DNA of 64,000 nucleotides from Sipunculus nudus. Lineage: Eukaryota > Annelida > Sipuncula > Golfingiida > Sipunculidae. Below are positions 36,801 to 44,716 of the stretch, piece after piece (position 1 is the first letter of the stretch; every line of letters begins with the position of its first letter). The DNA lies in the NCBI GenBank assembly GCA_026874595.1, contig CM049319.1, positions 5,298,601 through 5,362,600 on the forward strand. Direction: 5' to 3'. Under the pieces are notes generated by a model that saw nothing but the letters and a program-made list of their open reading frames with translations, had not been told where the DNA came from and made no database searches. The position numbers were made by a program, and so were the translations under genes.

Positions 36801-39800
36801 TTAATCTGCTCAGTAATAATGTTGTTCAAAGGTAAGACAATTAATCTGCTCAGTAATAATGTTGTTCAAAGGTAAGATAATTAATCTGCTCAGTAATAAT
36901 GTTGTTCACAGGTAAGACAATTAATCTGCTCAGTAATAATGTTGTTCAAAGGTAAGACAATTTATCTGCTCAGTAATAATGTTGTTCAAAGGTAAGACAA
37001 TTAATCTGCTCAGTAATACCTGGTAATGTTGTTCAAAGGTAAGACAATTAATCTACTCAGTAATAATGTTGTTCAAAGGTAAGACAATTAATCTGCTCAG
37101 TAATACCCGGTAATGTTGTTCAAAGGTAAGACAGTTAATCTGCTCAGTAATAATGTTGTTTAAAGGTAAGACAATTAATCTGCTCAGTAATAATGTTGTT
37201 CAAAGGTAAGACAATTAATCTGCTCAGTAATAATGTTGTTCAAAGGTAAGACAATTAATCTGCTCAGTAATAATGTTGTTCAAAGGTAAGACAATCTTCT
37301 CAGTAATAATGTTGTTCAAAGGTAAGATAATTAATCTGCCAAGTAATAATGTTCATTAATGTGTATGCAGAAACAGCCAGAAAACACATTACTTCTACAA
37401 AAAGAGCAGACCAATAGGTGGCTTTAACTTCCAAATTTTTTAATCTTCCTTAGATATTGCAAGATGCCACAAGCTAATAATACTGTATTATTGTATTACT
37501 TCTGCTGGTTTGTCATTTTGATTTAAAAAAAAATAAGTCATTTTCTTAAGTGTACCAAACTACCATATTAAAATTAGATACAGAATATCAGAAGCTGCAC
37601 TAGCCAGACCTTTGACTGTGCTGTGTTTACAGCTACCAGGCCGGTTTACCTGTGTGGTCTTGTACGTGGAGCGGTGATGATCGTTACTGCTTCTACGCGG
37701 GACAGCAGAACGGTACAGTCCTCATGTACGATATCCGTAACACAGGGGAACATATCATGGAGCTCAACAAAGAGGGGTCAAGGTCACCTGTGGTGTCTTT
37801 GCAGTATGTGCCAAGCAACCCAGATTCTCTTTTCAGGTGATAACTACATAGGATCACTCATATTGAACTGTTAATCTGTTATAGAAGAAAATTGAAAAAG
37901 CTTATCCAACTAGCACAAATTTGACAAAAGCGTCACTGTGAGTAATTAATAGCCTCATTTTTTGTGGAAGGATGATAAATATCCTTGTCACTCTCTTGTG
38001 ATGTGCTGACACAAAGATTTTAAGTTTCATGATTTCATTGCAACTACTGAATATATAAAACAGTGTTGCTCTTTAAAAGTTTAAATGTACACATCACGGG
38101 TAAAATTTACAAAAAAAGTTCCTAAAGGCCAAAAAAATAAAAGGTATGGTTTTCAGGAACCTTCTGCATCAATTTTAACCCCCCCATATCAACTATTTTG
38201 ATTTTCATCTTTCAAGAAGATAAAATAATACATTTTGATAAGAATTTCATGGTTATGTTGTGCTTTTACCTGATTTAAAAAAAAATCTGTTATTTTCATG
38301 CTTTTCCCTTATTTTCACATTTTAATCAAAACACAAAAATAGGAAAATAAAATATCAATCACTCGCACGGAATTTTGAAAAAATGTGCCTGAGAACCAAA
38401 ACTTTTTTTTTTTGGCCTTAGTCTGATCTCATCCACATCCAACTGATGATTTAATATATCTGCAGGTTTTACTTTTCCGGTTATACATACAGACTGATTA
38501 TGGCCATGTTTATTTTGTTCTAGGTGTGGAGGTCTGATTGTTGGACAACTGGATCGGACGTCTTTCTATGAGAAAAAATCTGGAGAGGAGTTCAAAATCC
38601 ATGCTCTGCCACTTGAAGGTAAGGTCACTGTCAAGGTCATTTGCCTGGCTGAAGGTCAAGGTTGAGGTCAGGCATCAGTTGGCATACTAAATTCTTAAAA
38701 AAAACTTCAGATATTCTCAAAGTGGTAACATTAATTTAAAAGGGAATACTAAATAGTACAGACTGTTTCAGCATATAATACCAGTCATAATCATTACCGG
38801 TACTATAAACTGTTAGAAAGAGATAAACTACAAAAAGATAAGATAATGGTTATACTGATATAAGAGATTACACTGAACCTTCAGATGTTTAAACTACTTG
38901 TAAAATTTAACTAAAAGCAAATTTTCACCCATTTATTATCCAAATCACTTTCAAAAACAATTAGATTAATCGAAGATTTCTTATGCACCAGGTAAGTCCA
39001 TTTAATTACTTTCTTCACCATACATGAAGCCTCAGCAGTGTATTATGTTCTTCATTTTACAGAGAAGCTCACCATTAATAGTTTTCTTTGTTTGTACAGG
39101 GAGTCTCATCAGTTTATCATTAGAGCCGGCCACTAGATATTTTCTTGCCACTTTCCGACCAACAACCAAACACCCGTCAGTTAGACACCAGGTAAGGCCA
39201 GGTGTGATCTCACCTGAAATGTAACAAGATATCACATTTAACATGCACAACAGGAAAAATGCTTTCTTTTGTGTAATGCCCAGGTACTAAAAGAACATTA
39301 GAATATATAACCTATTCCTTATCAGAGAAATGCTCCAGCTTGGCATATAGAACCCCTTACTTGACTATATTCTCTGAGGTCAGATATATTGAATATTCTT
39401 TTTCAGATCAATTCCTTTAATGTTTGCTGGCTCACTAAAGTGCACTCTGAAGTGGCACCTAGAGCCCGCTCATATGGCTATATAATCTGAGCTTAATCAT
39501 ATTGTATATTCATTTTCAGATTCCCCCTAACCTAAAGCTAACCCTCTCAGTTGGAAATGTTCTAATTTGTCCAAAATCTATAATCATTGTAAACAGGAAA
39601 GGGTTAACTTAAACTAAAGCAAACCATGTTTGTAGTAAATGTTAAAAAATAAATTAAGATGGAACCAAAGCTGGAACAAGATTTATATATAAGACTGTCA
39701 GAATTTAAAATAAAGGAATGTTGATTAATCTTTGCAGCAAAGGGTTAATTCACAATGTAATTATTGATTTAAATGTACAATATATTTTCACAGATGTGTG

Positions 39801-40353
39801 AGTTAAGCTGCACCAACTTGAGTGGTGATCCAACTGTGATAGATAACTCGTGCACCTGTCATAACGTCCACACATTCCACGGGGGAAGTACACAGAAACT
39901 TCTGTCAAGGTCAAGATTGTTTTCCGGCCCGGGGACAGACAATAACCTGTTGGCCTGTACTGGAGATGAGGCTTCACAAAGTGTTAGTATTTATTATACA
40001 TGTAAAAGTTATAAGGATGGATCCCTAAATTACTATTTTGTCTTGCTTGTGTTGATTGTTAAATTTCCTTTGTGATTTTATAGGCTTAATGTGCAAGTAA
40101 TTTTTCCTTGTCATATAGTGGGAGTTTTTATAAAATAACCACCACACCCATGGTTACATGATTTTGAGTAAATATAATAATGATAGATTCCAGATATTGA
40201 AGAACGATAATAAATCATAAGAATAAACATAAGAGAATAAATCTTTATATTTATGTATATGCTTCATATGGTATTATAACCTCTTCTCATCAGATATGTG
40301 TATTAATTGTATCCCCAGACAAAGTCGGGGGATACTATGTTTTCATACCGGTC

Positions 40354-40387
<34 letters not shown>

Positions 40388-43300
40388 ATATGAATCTTGT
40401 TGGCGCGATAACCCAAAAAATATTTCACGGAACTTTACCAAACTTGGTATATGTATAGATATGGGTAAGAGGACGACGCCTATTTAAAATGAGGTCATGA
40501 CCTTTACTAGGAGAGTGTCCTTGACCTTGAATAGGTCCAATTTTGGGGAAAATCACACAAATTCTTTAATATCTCAAGAAATCTTGCATGGATTTATCCC
40601 AAAATCAAGTTGATGGAAGATCATGGATAGGGTTGTCATGTTCCAGAAACTGGTGGCGCCACCTATTATTCTTTACTTGTTTTCGTGCCGTTTAATACCC
40701 CCTAAATTGCCACCTTACAGCACTGTGAGCATTATAAGTCAAAAACTAATGGACAGATTTCTTTTATATTATGCATATACATAGGTATGGGTTATGGGAT
40801 GATGCTTATTTAAATTGGGGTCATGACCTTTACTATGATAGTGGCCTTGACCTTGAATATTGCCATATATGGTGAAAATCACACACCTCTTATGATATCT
40901 CCAGTGTTGATAGCCATATGGATTTCAAACATGACTTATGTATGGCCCACCACTAAAGTAAGAACCCTATAGGTTCTAGGGTCATGAGGTCAAAGGTCAA
41001 GGTCACTGGACTGGCATTTTAAAAGATACTGTGGATGCATTTTAAGCCAAACTTTCATCCCAGGTCTTCCATCTTGAATATATAGCTCACTTGCCAATAA
41101 TGGATGATCCATATAAATTTTGGGGTCACAAGGTCAAAGGTCAAGGCCACAGGAGCTATCTGTCGAAAAATTAGTTTCTGGATGATAATTCCTGCTTTTA
41201 TTGATGTAATGATTTCAAAATTGACTTATATATGTCCCATTGAAAAAGCAAGACCCAAATTGATTTTGGGGTCATGAGGTCAAAGGTCAAGGTCACAGGA
41301 AATCTCTTTAAAAAGATTGTGGATGCATTTTCAGCCAAACAATTCATCTCAGATCTTTCATCTTGCACATATAGTTCACCTGCCAAGAGTGGAAGACCCC
41401 TATCAATTTTGAGGTCACAAGGTCAAAGGTGAAGGTCACAGGAGCCATATGTCCAAAAATTAGTTTCTGGATGATAATTCCTGCTTTTATTGATGTATGG
41501 ATTTCAAACTTGACTTATATATGTCCCATAGGAAAAGCAAGACCCAAATTGATTTTGGGGTCATGAGGTCAAAGGTCAAGGTCACAGGACACATCTTTAA
41601 AAAGATGTGGATGCATTTTCAGCCAAACATTTCATCTCAGACCTTTCATCTTGCACATAATAGTCATCTGCCAATAGAGGATGACCCCTATCAATTTTGA
41701 GGTCACAAGGTCAAAGGTGAAGGTCACAGGAGCCATCTGTCCAAAAATTAGTTTCTGGATGATAATTCCTTCTTTTATTGATGTATGGATTTCAAACTAT
41801 ACATGTATTTGACCCATTGGAAATGCAAAACCGGAATTGAATTTCGGGTCATGAGGTCTAAGGTCAAGGTCACAGGACACATCTTTAAAAAGATTGTGGA
41901 TGCATTTTCAGCCATACAATTCATCTCAGATTTTTCATTTTGCACATATAGTTCACCTGCCAAGAGTGGAAGACCCCTATCAATTTTGAGGTCACAAGGT
42001 CAATGGTGAAGGTCACAGGAGCCATATATCCAAAAATTAGTTTCTGGATGATAATTCCTGCTTTTATTGATGTATGGATTTCAAACTTGACTTATATATG
42101 TCCCATTGGAAAAGCAAGACCCAAATTGATTTTGGGGTCATGAGGTCAAAGGTCAAGGTCACAGGACACATCTTTAAAAAGATGTGGATGCATTTTCAGC
42201 CAAACATTTCATCTCAGATCTTTCATTTTGCACATATAGTTCACCTGCCAAGAGAGGAAGAACCCTATCAATTTTGAGGTCACAAGGTCAAAGGTGAAGG
42301 TCACAGGAGCCATCTGTCCAAAAATTAGTTTCTGGATGATAATTCCTTCTTTTATTGATGTTTGGATTTCAAACTTGACTTGTATTTGACCCATTGGAAA
42401 AGCAAGACCGGAATTGAATTTGGGGTCATGAGGTCAAAGGTCAAGGTCACAGGAAACCTCTATAAAAAGATTGTGGATGCATTTTCAGCCAAACGATTCA
42501 TCTCAGATCTTTCATCTTGCACATATAGTTCACCTGCCAAGAGTAAAAGACCCCTATCAATTTTGAGGTCACAAGGTCAAAGGTGAAGGTCACAGGAGCC
42601 ATATGTCCAAAAATTAGTTTCTGGATGATAATTCCTGCTTTTATTGATGTATGGATTTCAAACTTGACTTATATATGTCCCATTGGAAAAGCAAGACCCA
42701 AATTGACTTTGGGGTCATGAGGTCAAAGGTCAAGGTCACATCTTTAAAAAGAGGTGGATGCATTTTCAGCCAAACATTTCATCTCAGACCTTTCATCTTG
42801 CACATATAAGTCATCTGCCAATAGAGGAAGACCCCTATCAATTTTGAGGTCACAAGGTCAAAGGTGAAGGTCACAGGAGCCATCTGTCCAAAAATTAGTT
42901 TCTGGATGATAATTCCTTCTTTTATTGATGTATGGATTTCAAACTATACATGTATTTGACCCATTGGAAATGCAAAATCGGAATTGAATTTCGGGTCATG
43001 TGGTCAAAGGTCAAGGTCACATCTTTAAAAAGAGGTGGATGCATTTTTAGCCAAACATTTCATCTCAGGTCTTTCATCTTGCACATATAGTTCACCTGCC
43101 AAGAGAGGAAGAACCCTATCAGTTTTGAGGTCACAAGGTCAAAGGTGAAGGTCACAGGAGCCATCTGTCCAAAAATTAGTTTCTGGATGATAATTCCATC
43201 TTTTACTGATGTATGGATTTCAAACTTGGCTTTGTTATTGACCCATTAGAAAAGCAAGACCCAAATTGATTTTAGGGTCATGAGGTCAAAAAGGTCAAGG

Positions 43301-44431
43301 TCACAGGAAACCTCTTTAAAAAGATTGTGGATGCATTTTCAGCCAAACAATTCATCTCAGATCTTTCCTCTTGCACATATAGTTCACCTGCCAAGAGTGG
43401 AAGACCCCTATCAATTTTGAGGTCACAAGGTCAAAGATGAAGGTCACAGGAGCCATATGTCCAAAAATTAGTTTCTGGATGATAATTCCTGCTTTTATTG
43501 ATGTATGGATTTCAAACTTGACTTGTATATGTCCCATTGGAAAAGTAAGACCAAAATTGATTTTGGGGTCATGAGGTCAAAGGTCAAGGTCACAGGACAC
43601 ATCTCAAAAAGAGGTGGGTGCATTTTCAGCCAAACATTTCATCTCATATCTTTCATCTTGCACAAATAGTTCTCCTGCCAAGAGGATGAACACTATCAAT
43701 TTTGAGGTCACAAGGTCAAAGGTGAAGGTCACAGGAGCCATCTGTCCAAAAATAAGTTTCTGGATGATAATTCCTGCTTTATTGATGTATAGATTTCAAT
43801 CTTGACTTGCATATGTCCCATTGGAAAAGCAAGACCCAAATTGATTTTGGGGTTATGAGATCAAAGGTCAAGGTCACAGGACACATCTTTAAAAAGATCA
43901 AGGTCACAGGACCAACATCTTCAACAAGATTGTGGATCTTTAGATGGAATAAACAATAGATATGCCAAGTGTCAGTATATGCTGCTAAAAATGGGGGTCT
44001 GTTCTTGTAGGAGGGGGGCCTACTATGGCTGGGGATACTCTGGTACCTGCGGTGCCAAGAAATGTCTAGTTGTATTTGTGTGCTCTGATTATTTCTCATG
44101 TACATTGATCAATAACAGTGTTTCATACTGATATTTCTAATCTCCATATTCACTGAAGTCATTACAATTATACTTATTGATTTTATGTTTGTACCAAATC
44201 TAAAACAATCAGTTCTGTTTTAAGACGCTATCACTATCAGTCATCATGGCTCTTTGGTCATAAATGTATGTATTCTTTCAGGTTCAAGTATGGGATGCCA
44301 GCAATGGACATCTGAAGCAAAAACTGCCGATGCCAGGGCCTGTGGTTGACCTTTGCCCTTTCACTCACAATGACACTAATTATCTTGCATGTTTGACAGA
44401 CAAAATGGTGCGTGTTCATAAATGGTTATAG
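18801..44431 (+). CDS. RFWD3: RFWD3, RING and WD40 E3 ubiquitin ligase (14 exons from the first usable ATG)
   Basis: Exons: 18801-18869, 21194-21304, 21635-21979, 22731-22816, 23192-23294, 25344-25522, 26256-26361, 30654-30755, 36505-36671, 37633-37836, 38524-38618, 39100-39191, 39794-39982, 44282-44431. All have GT-AG junctions and matching phases, giving 665 residues (1998 nt with stop). Order: acidic, Pro/Ser-rich N-terminus (1-175), RING (176-225), coiled coil (240-298), WD40-like C-terminal half (330-665). The RING core [16 protein letters not shown] and motifs WSCTWS, VHTFHGG and CTGDEA identify RFWD3. Known role: nuclear ligase that binds and ubiquitinates RPA (and RAD51) at stalled forks, supporting homologous recombination, interstrand crosslink repair (FANCW) and p53 stability. 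The human protein is 774 residues, so some N-terminal coding sequence is probably upstream. Long introns are filled with transposons. Confidence 0.95.
18870..21193 (+). other. RFWD3 intron 1 with a hairpin-started repeat
   Basis: No coding sequence. At 19645-19670 there is an 8-bp inverted repeat GTTCCCCG / CGGGGAAC, followed by an imperfect (GTCT)n tract (19687-19718). The same layout of 5' hairpin then microsatellite is seen in the Helentron-like elements elsewhere in this gene. The other end of this element was not found. Confidence 0.4.
21194..21304 (+). CDS. RFWD3: RFWD3 exon 2
   Basis: 111 bp, phase 0 at both ends, acceptor TTGTTTTTTCAG, donor GTAACT. Encodes an acidic, SUMO-interaction-like stretch ([16 protein letters not shown]). 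Confidence 0.88.
21635..21979 (+). CDS. RFWD3: RFWD3 exon 3
   Basis: 345 bp, phase 0, acceptor CTATAATGCAG, donor GTATGT. Encodes the low-complexity acidic and Pro/Thr/Ala-rich linker ([20 protein letters not shown] at its start), ending in a Lys/Glu cluster just before the RING. The EPIEIDDD run resembles a SUMO-interacting motif (inference). Confidence 0.88.
21980..22730 (+). other. RFWD3 intron 3
   Basis: No coding sequence. It holds the fold-back MITE listed at 22417-22625. The rest is plain AT-rich intron. Confidence 0.6.
22417..22625. mobile_element. fold-back MITE
   Basis: About 209 bp with inverted arms of about 54 bp. The arms share CAGGGACT, then TTGCTGTAGCTTTT, and a loop of about 100 bp lies between them. 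The arms are roughly 85% matched by eye. No coding capacity. Target duplication is not clear. Confidence 0.7.
22731..22816 (+). CDS. RFWD3: RFWD3 exon 4 (RING, first half)
   Basis: 86 bp, acceptor CTGTTACCAG, donor GTAATT. Encodes [20 protein letters not shown] and KCGHLFG. Cysteines of CPIC and the CGH pair supply the first zinc ligands. After CGH the usual fifth ligand position is Gly (GHLFG), as in vertebrate RFWD3. Confidence 0.95.
23192..23294 (+). CDS. RFWD3: RFWD3 exon 5 (RING, second half)
   Basis: 103 bp, acceptor TTCTATTTGTAG, donor GTAAGC. Encodes [20 protein letters not shown], with the final zinc ligands, then [13 protein letters not shown] leading into the coiled coil. Confidence 0.95.
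23823..25177. mobile_element. TIR element in RFWD3 intron 5, non-autonomous
   Basis: Inverted termini CTGTAGATTCAGA at 23823 and TCTGAATCTACAG ending at 25177, flanked by TA on both sides. Subterminal CGTGGTTTT-type motifs occur near both ends (TTTCGTGGTTTTTG and CCACGAAAACCACGAAAAT). No transposase frame. TA flanks would suit a Tc1/mariner-type insertion, but TA could belong to the termini, so the class is open. Confidence 0.6.
25344..25522 (+). CDS. RFWD3: RFWD3 exon 6 (coiled coil)
   Basis: 179 bp, acceptor TACTATTTTCAG, donor GTAGAA. Highly charged heptad-like helix rich in Glu, Lys, Arg and Gln ([20 protein letters not shown]), matching the coiled coil that follows the RING in RFWD3. 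Confidence 0.93.
25523..26255 (+). other. RFWD3 intron 6
   Basis: No coding sequence. A short tract at about 26080-26160 (ATGTTTTCACCCATA, then TCTGTCTG repeats) resembles the start of a dispersed repeat. Nothing else was seen. Confidence 0.5.
26256..26361 (+). CDS. RFWD3: RFWD3 exon 7
   Basis: 106 bp, acceptor GACTGCTGCAG, donor GTAAGA. Encodes a Ser/Gln-rich linker followed by [16 protein letters not shown], leading into the WD40 half. Confidence 0.88.
26548..27987. mobile_element. Tc1/mariner-like TIR element, non-autonomous
   Basis: 1440 bp in RFWD3 intron 7. Termini CAGTGAAACTCCT at the left and AGGAGTTATACTG at the right are imperfect inverted repeats starting CAGT and flanked by TA (26546-26547, 27988-27989), as expected for Tc1/mariner. 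Near the right end are repeated GAGTTGTCCGC-type motifs. A (TA)n stretch lies at about 27255-27280. No transposase is visible. Confidence 0.6.
28282..29690. mobile_element. Mutator-like TIR element, non-autonomous, copy 2 (inverted)
   Basis: 1409 bp in RFWD3 intron 7, with termini ACCGTAAAATCTCCACTTAA on both strands. It aligns in reverse orientation along its length with the copy at 6454-7839, with modest divergence. No clear 9-bp target duplication is present, so one end may have been rearranged or mutated. No transposase frame. Confidence 0.8.
29795..30091 (+). pseudogene. hAT transposase C-terminal fragment
   Basis: Open stretch of about 98 codons in RFWD3 intron 7. It reads [20 protein letters not shown], then [19 protein letters not shown] and [16 protein letters not shown]. 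This is the hAT family dimerisation domain (pattern PRLxxLAxxxL, then P-SSTP-ER-F). The catalytic part is missing and no second half was found nearby. It is a relic of a hAT or ZBED-type transposon. Confidence 0.8.
30654..30755 (+). CDS. RFWD3: RFWD3 exon 8
   Basis: 102 bp, phase 0, acceptor TGTTGTTTTACAG, donor GTGAGT. Encodes [20 protein letters not shown] and [11 protein letters not shown], matching the RFWD3 segment with SQP and PGFGVK before the first clear WD repeat. Confidence 0.93.
31344..34648 (+). mobile_element. Helentron-like family B, with three long tandem units
   Basis: In RFWD3 intron 8. The start AGCTCAGCTGACTATAAG, then TCATCTGAGCT, forms an inverted repeat, followed by a (GTCC)n-type microsatellite. 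This head occurs at about 31346 and again at about 32048. Units of roughly 600-750 bp (31344-32042, 32048-32800, 32830-33420) share ATGTTAGATGTCCCCAAGAT and TTTGACCATGGCACGTTTTT motifs. The end at 34648 is GTGACCCATAGGTCCCTTG followed by TT, with a GACC / GGTC hairpin just before the last bases. No protein is encoded. Assignment to Helentron-like elements is inference from head hairpin, microsatellite, tail hairpin and TT flank. Confidence 0.55.
34804..34817. repeat. poly-C tract
   Basis: About 14 consecutive C residues in RFWD3 intron 8. Length may be unreliable in an assembly. Confidence 0.85.
34818..35750 (+). other. RFWD3 intron 8, AT-rich part
   Basis: Very AT-rich, with no coding sequence and no ordered repeat recognised. 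Confidence 0.5.
35751..35829 (+). repeat. tail of Helentron-like family B, extra copy 1
   Basis: TCTCCATTTGATATTATTTT leads to GTGACCCATAGGTCCCTTG and TT. It is the same tail as at 34648, and is duplicated again at 36041-36116 with the same leading sequence. Confidence 0.7.
35826..36040 (-). pseudogene. non-LTR retrotransposon (LINE) reverse transcriptase fragment
   Basis: On the minus strand, a stretch of about 70 codons reads [20 protein letters not shown], then [15 protein letters not shown] and [15 protein letters not shown]. This is the typical C-terminal RT thumb region of CR1/jockey-type LINEs (pattern L-L-YGI-WG-LQKKA-R). A stop lies at its upstream side near 36046. The fragment sits exactly between two copies of the family B tail. 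Confidence 0.75.
36041..36116 (+). repeat. tail of Helentron-like family B, extra copy 2
   Basis: Near copy of 35751-35829, ending GTGACCCATAGGTCCCTTG then TT. Together the two copies bracket the LINE fragment. Confidence 0.7.
36505..36671 (+). CDS. RFWD3: RFWD3 exon 9 (WD40)
   Basis: 167 bp, acceptor TTTATTGCCAG, donor GTAAGA. Encodes [20 protein letters not shown], then [15 protein letters not shown], a clear WD40 blade. Its last 40 bp (36632-36671) are the first unit of the tandem array that continues into the intron. Confidence 0.94.
36632..37350 (+). repeat. 40-bp tandem array copying the exon 9 splice donor
   Basis: Unit of 40 bp: GTAAGATAATTAATCTGCTC followed by AGTAATAATGTTGTTCAAAG. 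The first unit is the last 40 bp of exon 9. The intact CAAAG-GTAAG junction (or close variant) occurs 17 times: GT at 36672, 36712, 36752, 36792, 36832, 36872, 36912, 36952, 36992, 37039, 37079, 37126, 37166, 37206, 37246, 37286 and 37322. Two units are 46 bp (near 37010 and 37105) and one is 36 bp. Use of any donor after the first would read AGG then TAA, an immediate stop. Confidence 0.95.
37633..37836 (+). CDS. RFWD3: RFWD3 exon 10 (WD40)
   Basis: 204 bp, acceptor GTGCTGTGTTTACAG, donor GTGATA. Encodes [20 protein letters not shown], then [16 protein letters not shown], a strongly conserved RFWD3 blade. Confidence 0.96.
37837..38523 (+). other. RFWD3 intron 10
   Basis: No coding sequence or ordered repeat recognised. 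Confidence 0.55.
38524..38618 (+). CDS. RFWD3: RFWD3 exon 11
   Basis: 95 bp, acceptor TTTTGTTCTAG, donor GTAAGG. Encodes [20 protein letters not shown] and ends HALPLE, matching the RFWD3 segment that has GG-L-G-L and a closing LPLE. Confidence 0.9.
38619..39099 (+). other. RFWD3 intron 11
   Basis: No coding sequence or ordered repeat. A GGTCA-rich stretch follows the donor (38620-38670). Confidence 0.5.
39100..39191 (+). CDS. RFWD3: RFWD3 exon 12
   Basis: 92 bp, acceptor CTTTGTTTGTACAG, donor GTAAGG. Encodes [20 protein letters not shown] and ends VRHQ, matching the RFWD3 segment with YRP and a following exon that starts with M-E/C-L-S. Confidence 0.9.
39192..39793 (+). other. RFWD3 intron 12
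   Basis: No coding sequence or ordered repeat recognised. Confidence 0.55.
39794..39982 (+). CDS. RFWD3: RFWD3 exon 13 (WD40)
   Basis: 189 bp, phase 0, acceptor TATTTTCACAG, donor GTTAGT (weak but GT). Encodes CSCxPVHTFFGG-like [18 protein letters not shown] and [12 protein letters not shown], diagnostic RFWD3 motifs. The frame stays open past the donor for about 30 codons, so retention would add a novel tail. Confidence 0.95.
40309..44069 (+). mobile_element. Helentron-like family A, copy 2, with expanded 288-bp tandem core
   Basis: Fills most of RFWD3 intron 13. Starts GTATCCCCAGAC, then AAA, then GTCGGGGGATAC (hairpin with 11 of 12 pairs), then a (CCG)n tract (about 40353-40386). Ends with the hairpin TGGTACC-TGC-GGTGCCA (44041-44057) and CTAG (44066-44069). 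TT flanks both ends (40307-40308, 44070-44071). The first 600 bp match copy 1 (6421-8771). The core from about 40890 to 43900 is a tandem array absent from copy 1. No protein is encoded. 3761 bp. Confidence 0.75.
40980..43900 (+). repeat. 288-bp tandem repeat with nuclear-receptor half-sites
   Basis: About ten monomers; the GATTTCAAA marker recurs near 41210, 41501, 41789, 42078, 42366, 42654, 42936, 43216, 43507 and 43793 (spacing 279-291 bp). Each monomer has two similar halves. One carries AGGTCAAAGGTCAAGGTCA, the other AGGTCACAAGGTCAAAGG. The first contains a direct repeat of AGGTCA spaced by one base and an overlapping TCAAGGTCA. Some monomers have single-base changes or an insertion in these sites. 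Confidence 0.93.
44282..44431 (+). CDS. RFWD3: RFWD3 exon 14 (last WD40 blade and stop)
   Basis: 150 bp, acceptor GTATTCTTTCAG. Encodes [20 protein letters not shown], then VDLCPF, and ends [15 protein letters not shown] with TAG at 44429-44431. It matches the C-terminus of RFWD3. Confidence 0.96.
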   Translation, partial: VQVWDASNGHLKQKLPMPGPVVDLCPFTHNDTNYLACLTDKMVRVHKWL

Positions 44432-44716
44432 TCGTGATTGAATTGGTGCTGTTTAAAGAGCTGCCTCTCTTTCCATTAAAAATTATTGTGCCTAAACTCT
44501 GTTCAATCACTAGGGCTTCAGTTATACATTCGTTCACAAAATGATGTGTATCTTGATACTTTCCTCATGATATTACACACGATCTGGTACTTATTTGATA
44601 TTTTATAATTTATATTCCAATCAAAAAATATCTCTTGTATATAGAAATGTAAATAAACTTACTGTTGTAAAATGTATTTCAAACCCATAAATAAAATCAA
44701 TTAGGCATCAGGATGC
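44432..44716 (+). other. RFWD3: probable RFWD3 3' UTR with AATAAA signals
   Basis: AATAAA occurs at 44652-44657 and 44690-44695, 221 and 259 bases after the stop. Either could direct polyadenylation. No transcript evidence is available here. Confidence 0.5.

Noticed and set aside
36632..37350. CRISPR-like array of regularly spaced repeats
   Set aside because: The units are head-to-tail 40-bp copies with no variable spacers, derived from the end of an exon in an animal gene.
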